Shown in pieces: positions 40,644-49,156 of a stretch of DNA of 64,000 bases (positions within the stretch are counted from its first letter, which is position 1; each line of letters starts with the position of its first letter). The notes under the pieces are model-generated. The model was given only the letters and a program-made list of their open reading frames with translations. It had not been told where the DNA came from and did no database searches. Source of the stretch: Sphingomonas sp. PL-96 (GTDB lineage: Bacteria > Pseudomonadota > Alphaproteobacteria > Sphingomonadales > Sphingomonadaceae); contig NZ_JAJFET010000001.1 of NCBI RefSeq assembly GCF_020707215.1, forward strand, positions 434,001 to 498,000. Direction: 5' to 3'. A program made the translations under genes and the position numbers.

Positions 40644-42029
40644 ATGAGCACCATGCCCGCTGCCCGCGTCGGCGACCCGATTGCCCACAGCGAAGCCGGC
40701 ACCGGCATGTTGCTGGGCGTTCTGGCGGGGGCTGCGGTAGGCGTGGTGCTGATCGCGGCGACGATCTCTACCGGTGGGCTCGCGCTGGTCGCCGCGGCAG
40801 GCATGGCGGCGGGCGCAGTGTCCGCCGGAGGTTTGGGTGGCATGCACGTCGGCGAAGCGGTGATGGGCCCGCCCTGCGGCGAATTCGCGACGGGATCGCC
40901 CAACGTCTTCATCAACGGGCGCCCGGCCACCTTCACCGCCGGATCCTTCGCCTCGTGCCGCAAGGACAGCGGCCCGATCCCGCTCGCGACCGGCTCGGCG
41001 AGCGTGTTCATCAACACGGGCATGGCCGGTCGCCAAGGCGAGAAGCTGGGGTGCAGCGCGATCGCGATCGCGCGGACCTCGCCCAATGTGTTCATCGGCG
41101 GCCCGAGCGCTCAGGACCCGCGCGTCGCGATCCAGCCCGAAGTGCCCGCCTGGGCAGTCACCGCCCTGCAGGTCCTGGGCGTCGCCGGCGCGATCGCCGC
41201 CTTGCCCTACGCCATTGCGACCGTGGGCATCGGCGCGACGATCGGCGGCGCGGTGCTGGGCATGGCGGGCGGCATCGGCGGCGGCATGGCCGGACGCGCG
41301 CTGGGCGAGGCGCTCGGCCTGTCGGAAGCGGGCATACGCTCGCTGGAACTGGCAGGCGGCTTCCTAGGTGGCATGGTCGCCGGCGCGGCAGGCGCGCGCG
41401 GCGGGCAGGCGGCGGAGTGGCGCTACAACACGTGGCGCCACAATCCCTTCAAGGGTGAGCCACGCCTGCCGCGCGGGGCGACGGAGAAGTGGAATTTTGA
41501 GGCGAAGCGACCCGAGGGGCTGGACATGGAAAATCTGTCGCCAGCCGACGCTGCTGCGCGCGACAGAATGGATATGGCCGGCTGGAATGAAGACATGCAG
41601 AAGCAGGTTCTGGATTCTGGGAGGGGTTTTCATACTGTCAGAGGTCGCGAGGGTGACAATATGTATGGCTTCAGTTCCAAGAAATTCGCGAAGAAAAATG
41701 ACAGTCCTTATTGGATGGATGAACCAACCTACCGTGACATGCAGACCCGCTATCAGGATCCGGTGACTGGCAAGTGGGACAGTCGCGGCGTAAAGAACGA
41801 ACTAGCGCTGCCCTGTTACAACCGGGCAGATGCCGTCTATCGCGGGCAGTTGACCCAGGACCAGGACATGGTCGCTTCCACCATCAATCCGGCGCACGAA
41901 ACCGTGACGCACCTCGGGCCGGATGGCGCGGAACTGGCCAAGTTCGATCGCGCAATGGCGGGCGGTGGTACGCAGATTGCTCCGGCGAACGGAAGCGTCG
42001 GTAATATTATGGAGTATTTCGGGCGATGA
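40644..42029 (+). CDS. Class II prePAAR type VI secretion effector with unknown C-terminal toxin
   Basis: 461 residues. MSTMPAARVGDPIAH matches the prePAAR motif AARxxDxxxH exactly. A first hydrophobic region (residues about 17-62, Ala/Gly/Val-rich) precedes a PAAR domain with paired repeats GSPNVFINGRPATFTAG and ...TSPNVFIGGPSA. A second hydrophobic region follows (about 172-235). Residues about 285-461 form a C-terminal domain of unrecognised type (GFHTVRGREG..., ALPCYNRADAVYRGQL). Its coding region is distinctly AT-richer: about 48 percent GC by hand count at 41581-41760. PAAR proteins sharpen the T6SS spike and deliver the fused toxin. No T6SS structural genes are in the window. The stop overlaps the next gene by ATGA. 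Confidence 0.82.
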   Translation: MSTMPAARVGDPIAHSEAGTGMLLGVLAGAAVGVVLIAATISTGGLALVAAAGMAAGAVSAGGLGGMHVGEAVMGPPCGEFATGSPNVFINGRPATFTAGSFASCRKDSGPIPLATGSASVFINTGMAGRQGEKLGCSAIAIARTSPNVFIGGPSAQDPRVAIQPEVPAWAVTALQVLGVAGAIAALPYAIATVGIGATIGGAVLGMAGGIGGGMAGRALGEALGLSEAGIRSLELAGGFLGGMVAGAAGARGGQAAEWRYNTWRHNPFKGEPRLPRGATEKWNFEAKRPEGLDMENLSPADAAARDRMDMAGWNEDMQKQVLDSGRGFHTVRGREGDNMYGFSSKKFAKKNDSPYWMDEPTYRDMQTRYQDPVTGKWDSRGVKNELALPCYNRADAVYRGQLTQDQDMVASTINPAHETVTHLGPDGAELAKFDRAMAGGGTQIAPANGSVGNIMEYFGR

Positions 42030-42706
42030 TCGAGATTACGCCCGCCATCCTCGGCCCCGGCATCGAGGAGGAATACGCGGACGCAATGGCGGCCATCCGC
42101 GACCTGCGGACCGCGCTGGGCGAGCGTCGGCTGACCAACGACACGCCGGACGGGCGGCTGTTGCTGGAAATCGCCTGGTTGGAGCAGGAGATCGGCCGCG
42201 GACGGCTGCCGATACCGGTTGGGGCGAACACTGTCTTCTACCTGGTCGGGTCGGGCGAACTGAACCATATTCCAGGCGTACAAGAGTCGCTAGGCCGGCT
42301 GTATGTCGTGCTGAAAGGCATCGGCCTCATCAAGCCGCGCCACATTCCCGTGCTGGTCTCCATGATCGATGCCTTGTACGCGGATGCACACGCCATCTGG
42401 GTCGAGGTGCCGGCCGGAGAGCAGGAGGTGATGGAGGATTTACGCGCGCGGGGTGACGCGCTTCGGCGGGAGCACTGGCCCTCGGCCGATCCGCTGGCGC
42501 GGCGCTACAACGGGCTGGCCAACCCGGTACTGAACGAGCGGGTGGCGAACTTTTCCAACCGCATAGCCGGTATCCGCGCCGCGCTGTTCAGGGATTGGCG
42601 ACCCTCCGCTGCCAAGAAGCCGCCGCTCGATCCGCCCAAGCCCGGCCTGCCGCGCGAGGCGCCGCCGGAGCCGGACCGCCCGTGGAAAGGATGGTTCCGC
42701 CCCTGA
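42026..42706 (+). CDS. Putative immunity protein for the prePAAR effector
   Basis: 226 residues with no signal peptide, acidic and helical in the first 150 residues, then a Pro-rich tail (PPLDPPKPGLPREAPPEP). No family is recognised. Its position, coupled by a 4-base ATGA overlap directly after the effector, is where T6SS immunity genes normally lie. If the toxin acts in the cytoplasm, a soluble immunity protein like this is expected. Function is inferred from context only. Confidence 0.5.
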   Translation: MIEITPAILGPGIEEEYADAMAAIRDLRTALGERRLTNDTPDGRLLLEIAWLEQEIGRGRLPIPVGANTVFYLVGSGELNHIPGVQESLGRLYVVLKGIGLIKPRHIPVLVSMIDALYADAHAIWVEVPAGEQEVMEDLRARGDALRREHWPSADPLARRYNGLANPVLNERVANFSNRIAGIRAALFRDWRPSAAKKPPLDPPKPGLPREAPPEPDRPWKGWFRP

Positions 42707-42847
42707 ACCGTGCTTGCCGTATCGCCGCCGCATAGGCACGCGAAGGGCCCCAAGCACCGGAAAAAAAGCCAGCATCCTTGCGCATTTACCTGGCCGTAAC
42801 GCCGGCCTTGCTACGCCGACGCTTCTGAAGCGAGGAGTTGGGCCGCG
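42707..42847. other. Intergenic region before the GGDEF-EAL regulator
   Basis: A run of seven A (around 42762-42768) and locally mixed base composition are seen. No gene was found. The promoter of the regulator must lie here; AGGAG near 42833 is about 12 bases from GTG 42848. Confidence 0.35.
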
Positions 42848-44737
42848 GTGCGGATACTGATCGTAGACGACGAGCCGGCGATGCATGATTCCTACCGGCA
42901 GGCGTTCGGCCGGCCGGAGGACGACGGGCTTGCGGCCATGGCCTCCGACCTGTTCGGCGACACGACGGCTCCGGAAGGCGCGGTCGCGCCGGAACTGGCG
43001 CTGGTCCATGTCGTCCAGGGACTGGAGGCGGTCGCGGCGGTGGAAGCGGCGCTGCGCGAGGACGACCCGTTCGCCGTTGCCTTTCTCGACATCCGCATGC
43101 CGCCAGGCATCGACGGCAAGGAGACGGCGGCTCGTATCCGCGCGCTCGACCCGGACATCAACCTGGTGATCGTCACCGGCTTTTCCGACTTCGCCCCGGC
43201 CGAGATCTTTCGCGCGGCAGGACCCGCCGACAAGATCTTCTACATCGCCAAGCCCTTCGACGCGATCGAGGTCGTGCAGACGGCGACCGCGCTTGCCCAC
43301 CGCTGGCAGCTCGACCGCGAGCTTGCCGCGACCCGCGCGGAGTTGGCGGACAAGGTGGTGCAACTGGAGGCGCAGGCGCTGGAGCTTGCCGCCAACGCCA
43401 GCAAGGCCGCGCATCTCGCCGCGCACGATCCCCTGACCGAGGCACCGAACCGCGTCGCCTTTCTGCGCGCGCTGGGCGAACGCGTGCGCGAGCCGGGGTG
43501 CTTTGCGGTCGCGACCCTCGACCTCGACCGGTTCAAGCTCATCAACGACACCTTCGGCCATTCTGCGGGCGACGAGGTGATCCGCGCCATCTGCGCCCTC
43601 CTGAGCGAACAGATCGGGGAGGACGGGCTGGTCGCACGGTTGGCAGGCGACGAGTTCGGGATGATGTTGTCCGTCACCGGCGAGGACGAGGCGGTGATGC
43701 GCTGCGAGCGGCTGCTGCGCGTCTGTTCGGGCACGCTGCGCATCTTTGGCCAGTCGGTGCAGAACAGCGCGTCCATCGGCCTGGTGGTGGCGGATGCGGA
43801 GCAGGAACGCGACCCCATCGACATCATGCGCCGGGCCGACCTGGCGCTCAACGAGGCAAAGGATGCCGGGCGGGGCCTCGTCCGCCTGTTCGACGCGCGC
43901 ATGGACGAATCCGTGCAGTTCCGCCGCCAGATCGAGACGGGGCTGACCCGAGCGATCAGCAACGGCGAGCTTTCGCTCGTCTTCCAGCCGATTTTCATGG
44001 GTGACGAGCTGGAGCTGGTGGGATTCGAGGCATTGTCCCGCTGGTGCAGCCCGGAACACGGCATGATCTCGCCTGCGATGTTCATCCCGGTAGCCGAGGA
44101 AAGCGCCCTGATCCACGAACTGGGCGACTGGGCGGTGGGAGAGGCGCTGGAGGCGGTGAAGCGCTGGCCCGGCCAATATGTCTCCGTCAACTTCTCGCCG
44201 CGGCAGTTCCGGCGCCAGAACTTCGTCGCCCAGCTGGTGGCGCAGGCGCAGCGCGCGGGTGTCTCGCCGAGCCAGCTGCAGATCGAGATCACCGAAGGCG
44301 CGCTGGCCGAGGATGCCGAGCGTGCGGCCGACACGCTCTACCGACTGCGACAGATGGGCTTTCGCGTCGCCATCGACGATTTCGGCACCGGCTATTCCAG
44401 CCTCTACAATATCCGCGCCTTTCCGATCGACACGCTCAAGATCGATCGCAGCTTCATCGACGGCATGGGGCGCGAACGTGAGTCCGCCGCGATCGTCCAT
44501 TCCATCATCCAGCTCGGCCGTGCCCTGGGGCTTGAGGTGGTGGCGGAAGGGGTGGAGACCCGGACGCAGCTCGACGCCTTGCTCCAGGCCGGGTGCTCGC
44601 AGGTTCAGGGCTACTACCTCTCGCAGCCGCTGGTAGCAGAGGATGCCGCCGCGCTTGCCGCCGGGGGCACCATCGCGGACCCGCAGGCGCCTTGCGAACC
44701 GGCCTCCGCGGGACCGGGCGCCGGCATGATGGGCTGA
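42848..44737 (+). CDS. Response regulator with GGDEF and EAL domains
   Basis: 629 residues. The receiver domain (residues 1-150) has VDDEP, the phospho-Asp in VAFLDIRMPPGIDG, and the Lys in YIAKPFDA. A short coiled helix is followed by a GGDEF domain (AHDPLTEAPNR... LVARLAGDEFGM, so the motif reads AGDEF). The EAL domain follows: FEALSRW, LQIEITEGAL, AIDDFGTGYSSL, LKIDRSFIDG, VAEGVET. The EAL residues needed for phosphodiesterase activity look complete. No RxxD inhibitory site is seen before AGDEF. It likely controls cyclic di-GMP in response to the coupled kinase (TGATG overlap with the next gene). Start GTG 42848. Confidence 0.9.
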   Translation: MRILIVDDEPAMHDSYRQAFGRPEDDGLAAMASDLFGDTTAPEGAVAPELALVHVVQGLEAVAAVEAALREDDPFAVAFLDIRMPPGIDGKETAARIRALDPDINLVIVTGFSDFAPAEIFRAAGPADKIFYIAKPFDAIEVVQTATALAHRWQLDRELAATRAELADKVVQLEAQALELAANASKAAHLAAHDPLTEAPNRVAFLRALGERVREPGCFAVATLDLDRFKLINDTFGHSAGDEVIRAICALLSEQIGEDGLVARLAGDEFGMMLSVTGEDEAVMRCERLLRVCSGTLRIFGQSVQNSASIGLVVADAEQERDPIDIMRRADLALNEAKDAGRGLVRLFDARMDESVQFRRQIETGLTRAISNGELSLVFQPIFMGDELELVGFEALSRWCSPEHGMISPAMFIPVAEESALIHELGDWAVGEALEAVKRWPGQYVSVNFSPRQFRRQNFVAQLVAQAQRAGVSPSQLQIEITEGALAEDAERAADTLYRLRQMGFRVAIDDFGTGYSSLYNIRAFPIDTLKIDRSFIDGMGRERESAAIVHSIIQLGRALGLEVVAEGVETRTQLDALLQAGCSQVQGYYLSQPLVAEDAAALAAGGTIADPQAPCEPASAGPGAGMMG

Positions 44738-46491
44738 TGCCGGCACACCGGCACGCGACCCGGTCGTGGCGGCGGCGCCTGCCCTGGGCGCGGTCGATGT
44801 CGCTGTCGCAGCGGCTCGTCTGGGTGCTGACCGGCATCGGGGTCGCCGGCACGCTGGGTATCGCGCTGATCCTGGTGCTGGTGCTCACCCCGGGCTTCCG
44901 CCAGCTGGAGAACCGCGCGATCGCGCGCGAGACCGAGCGGGCAGTGGCGATCCTCGACACGCTGCGATCGCAGGCCGAGGCGTCGGCGCATGCAGTGCGG
45001 GAGACGCGGTCCGCTGCGTCGCCCGCCTCCGGCGGGCGCTGGCAGCTTCGGGTGCCCGACGACGCCAGGGCGGGTCCGACCCTGCGCGCGCTGCGCGGTG
45101 TGGATGCCGTCGCCGCCCTAAGGGGCGCGCAATCCGGCGGCTTTTTCGTGTCGGACGGCAGTATCTTGAGTACGGTCTGGGTCGCACGCCTGCCGACTCC
45201 CGACGGTACGGCGCCCAGCTACGTCGCGGTCGCCGAACCGATCGCCGAAGACCAGCTCCGGCAGCGCCTCAAGCGTCCGGTTCAGCTCGTTCCTGCAGCA
45301 GCCGCAACAGGTCGTGCCGAACGCAGCCGGGATCGGATTGACCTGCGTGTCCCGGTCGCCGGCCCCGACGGCCGTCCCGTGGCCGGACTGGTGGTCTCGA
45401 TCAATCGCACCCTGTGGGCGCTCGGCGGCAAGCTGCTGATCTCGGCGGTGCTGGGCATCAGCGCGCTCATGATCCTGCTGCTGTTCCTGCTGCGGCGCAT
45501 CTTCGAACGGCTGGTGCTGCGACGGCTGCATCTCTTGGAGCGGCACATGCGCCAGATCGGGGCTTCGGGCTCGATGACGGCGCTGCCGGATCCGGTCACC
45601 CGCGACGAGATCGGTGCCCTTGTTGCCAGCTTCAACGCGATGCTGGGCCAGCTTGCGAGCCTGCGCGAGCAGCTGGAGGTACACTCCTTCCGCCTCGGCC
45701 ACACCGAAAGTGCCGAGGCGGCGATGCACAACATCCGCAACGCGCTCAACCCGATCAGCACGATCCTGTCGAAAGGCCTGACCCACAGCCTTTCGGTCGA
45801 ACCCGCCACCGTCGACCGGGCGCTCGAAGAGGTCGGTGCTGCCGAACTCGACCCGGAACGCCGCGCCAGGCTCACCGCATTCCTCCGCGCGGCACTGGAC
45901 GGCGAACGCCGCGCCCGCGCAGAGCGCTTCACCCAGCTCGAACTGGGGCGGGAGGCGTTGCAGAATGTGCTGGAGATCGTCGGCAGCGGCTCAGCCAGGA
46001 ACCCTGCGCGCGGGGTGCTGGAATCCTGCGACGTCACCCGGCTGATCGCCCGCAACGGCGCAATTGCGCGCTACTCCCGCGAACTGTCGATCGCGACCGT
46101 GTTCCCGTCGAAACCCTGCCTGGTCCTGGCGCACCGCGTGATCCTGAGCCAGGTGATAGGCAACCTCTTCTCCAACGCCGCTGAGTCGATCGCCGCCTCC
46201 GGAACCTCCGGCGGGACGATCCGAGTCTCGATCACCGAGCGCAAGGGTCAAGTGGAGGTGGCGATCCGCGACAACGGAGAGGGCTTTGATCCCGCCGACG
46301 CCCCCGCGCTGTTCCAGCGTGGTTTCTCCACGCGCAAGAACCGCTCGGGCGGGCTCGGGCTTCACTGGTGCGCGACGTCGATGAGGACGATGGGCGGCGC
46401 GCTGCGGCTGGAGAGCGAGGGGCGGGGAAGGGGCGCGCGCGCCGTGCTCACGCTCCGCCCGGCAGAGGATGGAGCCGACGGCGCCGGCTGA
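44737..46491 (+). CDS. Membrane histidine kinase with HAMP domain
   Basis: 584 residues. An arginine-rich start (RHATRSWRRRLPW) and the first membrane helix (VLTGIGVAGTLGIALILVLVL) lead into a periplasmic domain of about 180 residues. A second helix lies near residue 230 (LLISAVLGISALMILLLFLL), then a HAMP region. The predicted H box is AAMHNIRNALNPI, an atypical variant. The ATPase region has NLFSNAAES (N box), IRDNGEGFDPADAP (G1), and GGLGLHWCATSMRTMGG (G2). The start overlaps the regulator stop by one base, so the two form a cognate pair. Signal unknown. Confidence 0.85.
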   Translation: MPAHRHATRSWRRRLPWARSMSLSQRLVWVLTGIGVAGTLGIALILVLVLTPGFRQLENRAIARETERAVAILDTLRSQAEASAHAVRETRSAASPASGGRWQLRVPDDARAGPTLRALRGVDAVAALRGAQSGGFFVSDGSILSTVWVARLPTPDGTAPSYVAVAEPIAEDQLRQRLKRPVQLVPAAAATGRAERSRDRIDLRVPVAGPDGRPVAGLVVSINRTLWALGGKLLISAVLGISALMILLLFLLRRIFERLVLRRLHLLERHMRQIGASGSMTALPDPVTRDEIGALVASFNAMLGQLASLREQLEVHSFRLGHTESAEAAMHNIRNALNPISTILSKGLTHSLSVEPATVDRALEEVGAAELDPERRARLTAFLRAALDGERRARAERFTQLELGREALQNVLEIVGSGSARNPARGVLESCDVTRLIARNGAIARYSRELSIATVFPSKPCLVLAHRVILSQVIGNLFSNAAESIAASGTSGGTIRVSITERKGQVEVAIRDNGEGFDPADAPALFQRGFSTRKNRSGGLGLHWCATSMRTMGGALRLESEGRGRGARAVLTLRPAEDGADGAG

Positions 46492-46627
46492 CCCGCGGCC
46501 GCAGTGCCTGTCGCGCCGGGGCATACTTTGGTAGGGGATGCTCCTGGCGGCGGAACGCCCCAAGCAGCAGAAAAGAGCGGCCGCCCCAAGCAGTTCGGGC
46601 ATCGGGCCCACCGGGAAAGGAAGCACG
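46492..46627. other. Intergenic region upstream of cstA
   Basis: 136 bases, GC-rich, with GGAAAGGAAG ending about 6 bases before the cstA GTG. No further gene or clear operator was seen. Confidence 0.35.
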
Positions 46628-48691
46628 GTGACAGCGATCTCTAAAGTGGGTTGGGCGGCGCTGGCGCTGCTGGCGGCGGTGGCGCTGGGCGTCGTCGCCT
46701 TTTCGCGCGGCGAGTCGGTGAACGCCCTCTGGATCGTCGTTGCCGCAGTCGCGATCTACCTGATCGCCTACCGCTTCTACGCGCTCTACATCGCGCGCCA
46801 CGTGATGCGGCTGGACCCCGGTCGGCCGACGCCCGCGATCCGGCGCGCCGACGGGCTCGACTATGTTGCGACCAACCGCAACGTGCTGTTCGGCCACCAT
46901 TTCGCCGCGATCGCGGGCGCAGGGCCGCTGGTCGGGCCGGTGCTTGCCGCGCAGATGGGCTATCTGCCGGGCACGCTCTGGATCCTGGCCGGCGTGGTGG
47001 TGGCGGGCGCAGTGCAGGACTTCATGGTGCTGTTCATCTCGATGCGTCGTGACGGCAAGTCGCTGGGCGAACTGATCCGCATCGAAATGGGCCCAGTGCC
47101 CGGCACCATCGCGCTGTTCGGCGCCTTCATGATCATGGTGATCATCCTGGCGGTGCTCGCGCTGATCGTGGTGCGGGCGCTGGCAGACAGCCCGTGGGGC
47201 ATGTTCACGGTGGCCGCCACCGTGCCGCTCGCGATCCTGATGGGCATCTACACCCGCTGGCTGCGGCCCGGAAAGATCGGGGAAGTGTCGATCCTGGGCT
47301 TCATCGGCCTGATCCTGGCGATCGTCTACGGCGGGCAGATCGCGAGTTCGCCCAGCCTGGCGCCGCTGTTTACCTTCAGCGCGGTGCAGCTGTGCTGGAT
47401 CCTGATCGGCTACGGCGCCGTCGCCTCGGTGCTGCCGGTGTGGCTGCTGCTGGCGCCGCGCGACTATCTGTCGACCTTCCTCAAGATCGGCGCGATCGCC
47501 GCGCTCGCGATCGGCATCGCCATCATGGCGCCGCCGCTGCGGATGCCGGCGCTTACCCAGTTCATCGACGGCAGCGGCCCGGTCTGGTCGGGCGGGCTGT
47601 TCCCCTTCCTGTTCATCACCATCGCCTGCGGCGCCGTCTCGGGCTTTCACGCGCTGATCTCCAGCGGCACCACGCCCAAGCTCATCGCCAGCGAGGGCGA
47701 CGCGCCCTTCATCGGCTATGGCGCGATGTTGATGGAGAGCTTTGTCGCGATCATGGCGCTGGTCGGCGCCTCGATCCTCGACCCGGGCGTCTATTTCGCG
47801 ATGAATAGCCCGGCGGCAGTGCTCGGCACCGATATCCACTCGGCTGCGACCGCTGTCACCGCGATGGGCTTCCCGATCACCGCCGACACGCTCGCCCAGA
47901 CCGCGAGCGACGTGGGCGAGACCACGATCGTCTCGCGTTCGGGCGGTGCGCCGACGCTGGCGGTCGCGATGGCGCAGATCTTCAGCCATGTGGTCGGCGG
48001 CAAGGCGATGATGGCCTTCTGGTACCATTTCGCCATCCTGTTCGAAGCGCTGTTCATCCTCACCGCCGTCGATGCCGGCACGCGCGCCGGGCGCTTCATG
48101 CTGCAGGACCTGATCGGGCTCGCCGTGCCGCGGTTCCGCGAATCCTCGGCGATCGTGCCCGGCCTGATCGCGACCGCGCTGTGTGTCGCTGCGTGGGGCT
48201 TCTTCCTCTACCAGGGCGTGACCGATCCGCTGGGCGGGGTGAACACGCTGTGGCCGCTGTTCGGCATCTCCAACCAGATGCTCGCCGCGGTGGCGCTGGT
48301 GCTGGCGACGGTGGTGCTGTTCCGCATGAAGCAGCAGCGCTTTGCCTGGGTGACGATGGTGCCCGCCGCCTGGCTGCTGGTGTGCACCGGCAGCGCGGGG
48401 CTGCTCAAGCTGTTCTCGGCCGATCCCAAGGTCGGGTTCCTGGCCCATGCCTCGCGCTATGGCGAGGCGCTGGGCCGCGGCGAGGTGCTGGCGCCGGCCA
48501 AGACGCTGGAGGAGATGGGCCGCATCGTCTTCAACGACCGCATCGACGCCGGCCTGTGCGCGATCTTCCTGGCCGTGGTGTTCTCGATCCTCTTCTACGG
48601 CATCCGAACCTGCCTCGCGGCACGGCGAATCGATCGCCCGAGCGTGAACGAAATCCCGCCGTCCTTCACCGCCATGGAGCCGGCCGAATGA
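46628..48691 (+). CDS. cstA: Pyruvate/peptide transporter CstA family protein
   Basis: 687 residues with about 16-18 hydrophobic segments. The N-terminal region DGLDYVATNRNVLFGHHFAAIAGAGPLVGPVLAAQMGY is the CstA signature. GAVQDFMVLFISMRRDGKSLGEL, ISSGTTPKLI and NTLWPLFGISNQMLAA are further family blocks. CstA proteins import peptides and in some species pyruvate. The start is GTG 46628 after GGAAAGGAAG. It overlaps the small YbdD-like gene by four bases. Confidence 0.95.
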   Translation: MTAISKVGWAALALLAAVALGVVAFSRGESVNALWIVVAAVAIYLIAYRFYALYIARHVMRLDPGRPTPAIRRADGLDYVATNRNVLFGHHFAAIAGAGPLVGPVLAAQMGYLPGTLWILAGVVVAGAVQDFMVLFISMRRDGKSLGELIRIEMGPVPGTIALFGAFMIMVIILAVLALIVVRALADSPWGMFTVAATVPLAILMGIYTRWLRPGKIGEVSILGFIGLILAIVYGGQIASSPSLAPLFTFSAVQLCWILIGYGAVASVLPVWLLLAPRDYLSTFLKIGAIAALAIGIAIMAPPLRMPALTQFIDGSGPVWSGGLFPFLFITIACGAVSGFHALISSGTTPKLIASEGDAPFIGYGAMLMESFVAIMALVGASILDPGVYFAMNSPAAVLGTDIHSAATAVTAMGFPITADTLAQTASDVGETTIVSRSGGAPTLAVAMAQIFSHVVGGKAMMAFWYHFAILFEALFILTAVDAGTRAGRFMLQDLIGLAVPRFRESSAIVPGLIATALCVAAWGFFLYQGVTDPLGGVNTLWPLFGISNQMLAAVALVLATVVLFRMKQQRFAWVTMVPAAWLLVCTGSAGLLKLFSADPKVGFLAHASRYGEALGRGEVLAPAKTLEEMGRIVFNDRIDAGLCAIFLAVVFSILFYGIRTCLAARRIDRPSVNEIPPSFTAMEPAE

Positions 48692-48882
48692 GCCGGCTTG
48701 CCGTCTTCGCGGCGCGGGTGCGCGAGACCGCGCACCTCATGGTCGGCATGCCCTCCTATGCCGCCTATTGCGAGCATATGAGGCAGCACCACCCCGACCA
48801 TCGCCAGATGACGGAGGCGGAGTTCTTCCGCGAGCGCCAGCAGGCGCGCTACGGCGGCAAGAATGGTGGCCGCTGCTGCTGA
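48688..48882 (+). CDS. YbdD/YjiX family small protein
   Basis: 64 residues. It matches the small YbdD/YjiX family that follows cstA in many bacteria: RVRETAHLMVGMPSYAAYCEHM, RQHHPDHRQMTEAEFFRERQQARYGG, and a C-terminal RCC. It is thought to be required for CstA-family transport function. Start ATG 48688 overlaps the cstA stop by ATGA. Confidence 0.92.
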   Translation: MSRLAVFAARVRETAHLMVGMPSYAAYCEHMRQHHPDHRQMTEAEFFRERQQARYGGKNGGRCC

Positions 48883-49156
48883 CGGGCAGCCGCTGAATTC
48901 GGCCGGGGATCACGCGCTCTCGGTGTGGATGCTTTCCATGCGTAGCGAGGGCTTGCCGCACGACTTCGCCTGTATTTAGGCGCCGGGATCGGCCGTTCCG
49001 GCTTGATGTTGCGCAAATGTGACACTGCGAATGCCATGCGATGGGCCGCGCGATCCGGCGCTTACGGCCTTCAACTTCCGTGATATTTGTCTCTGCGAGA
49101 ACAGTACCAATGCCGTGCCACTTAGAACCCGGCACGATCGTAGCGGAGAGTGGAAG
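48883..49156. other. Upstream region of the TonB receptor
   Basis: 274 bases without a convincing gene. CGTGCC (49114-49119) and GGCACG (49131-49136) are a short inverted repeat near the receptor start. A frame opening at 49019 runs in phase with the receptor but has no good ribosome site and no signal peptide of its own. Confidence 0.35.

Noticed and set aside
42755..42775. Minus-strand terminator using the seven-A run
   Set aside because: On the minus strand the T run would come before, not after, the possible stem, and no minus gene ends there.
49019..49156. Longer N-terminus for the TonB receptor
   Set aside because: It would bury the signal peptide; the strong ribosome site and the signal sequence both point to ATG 49157.
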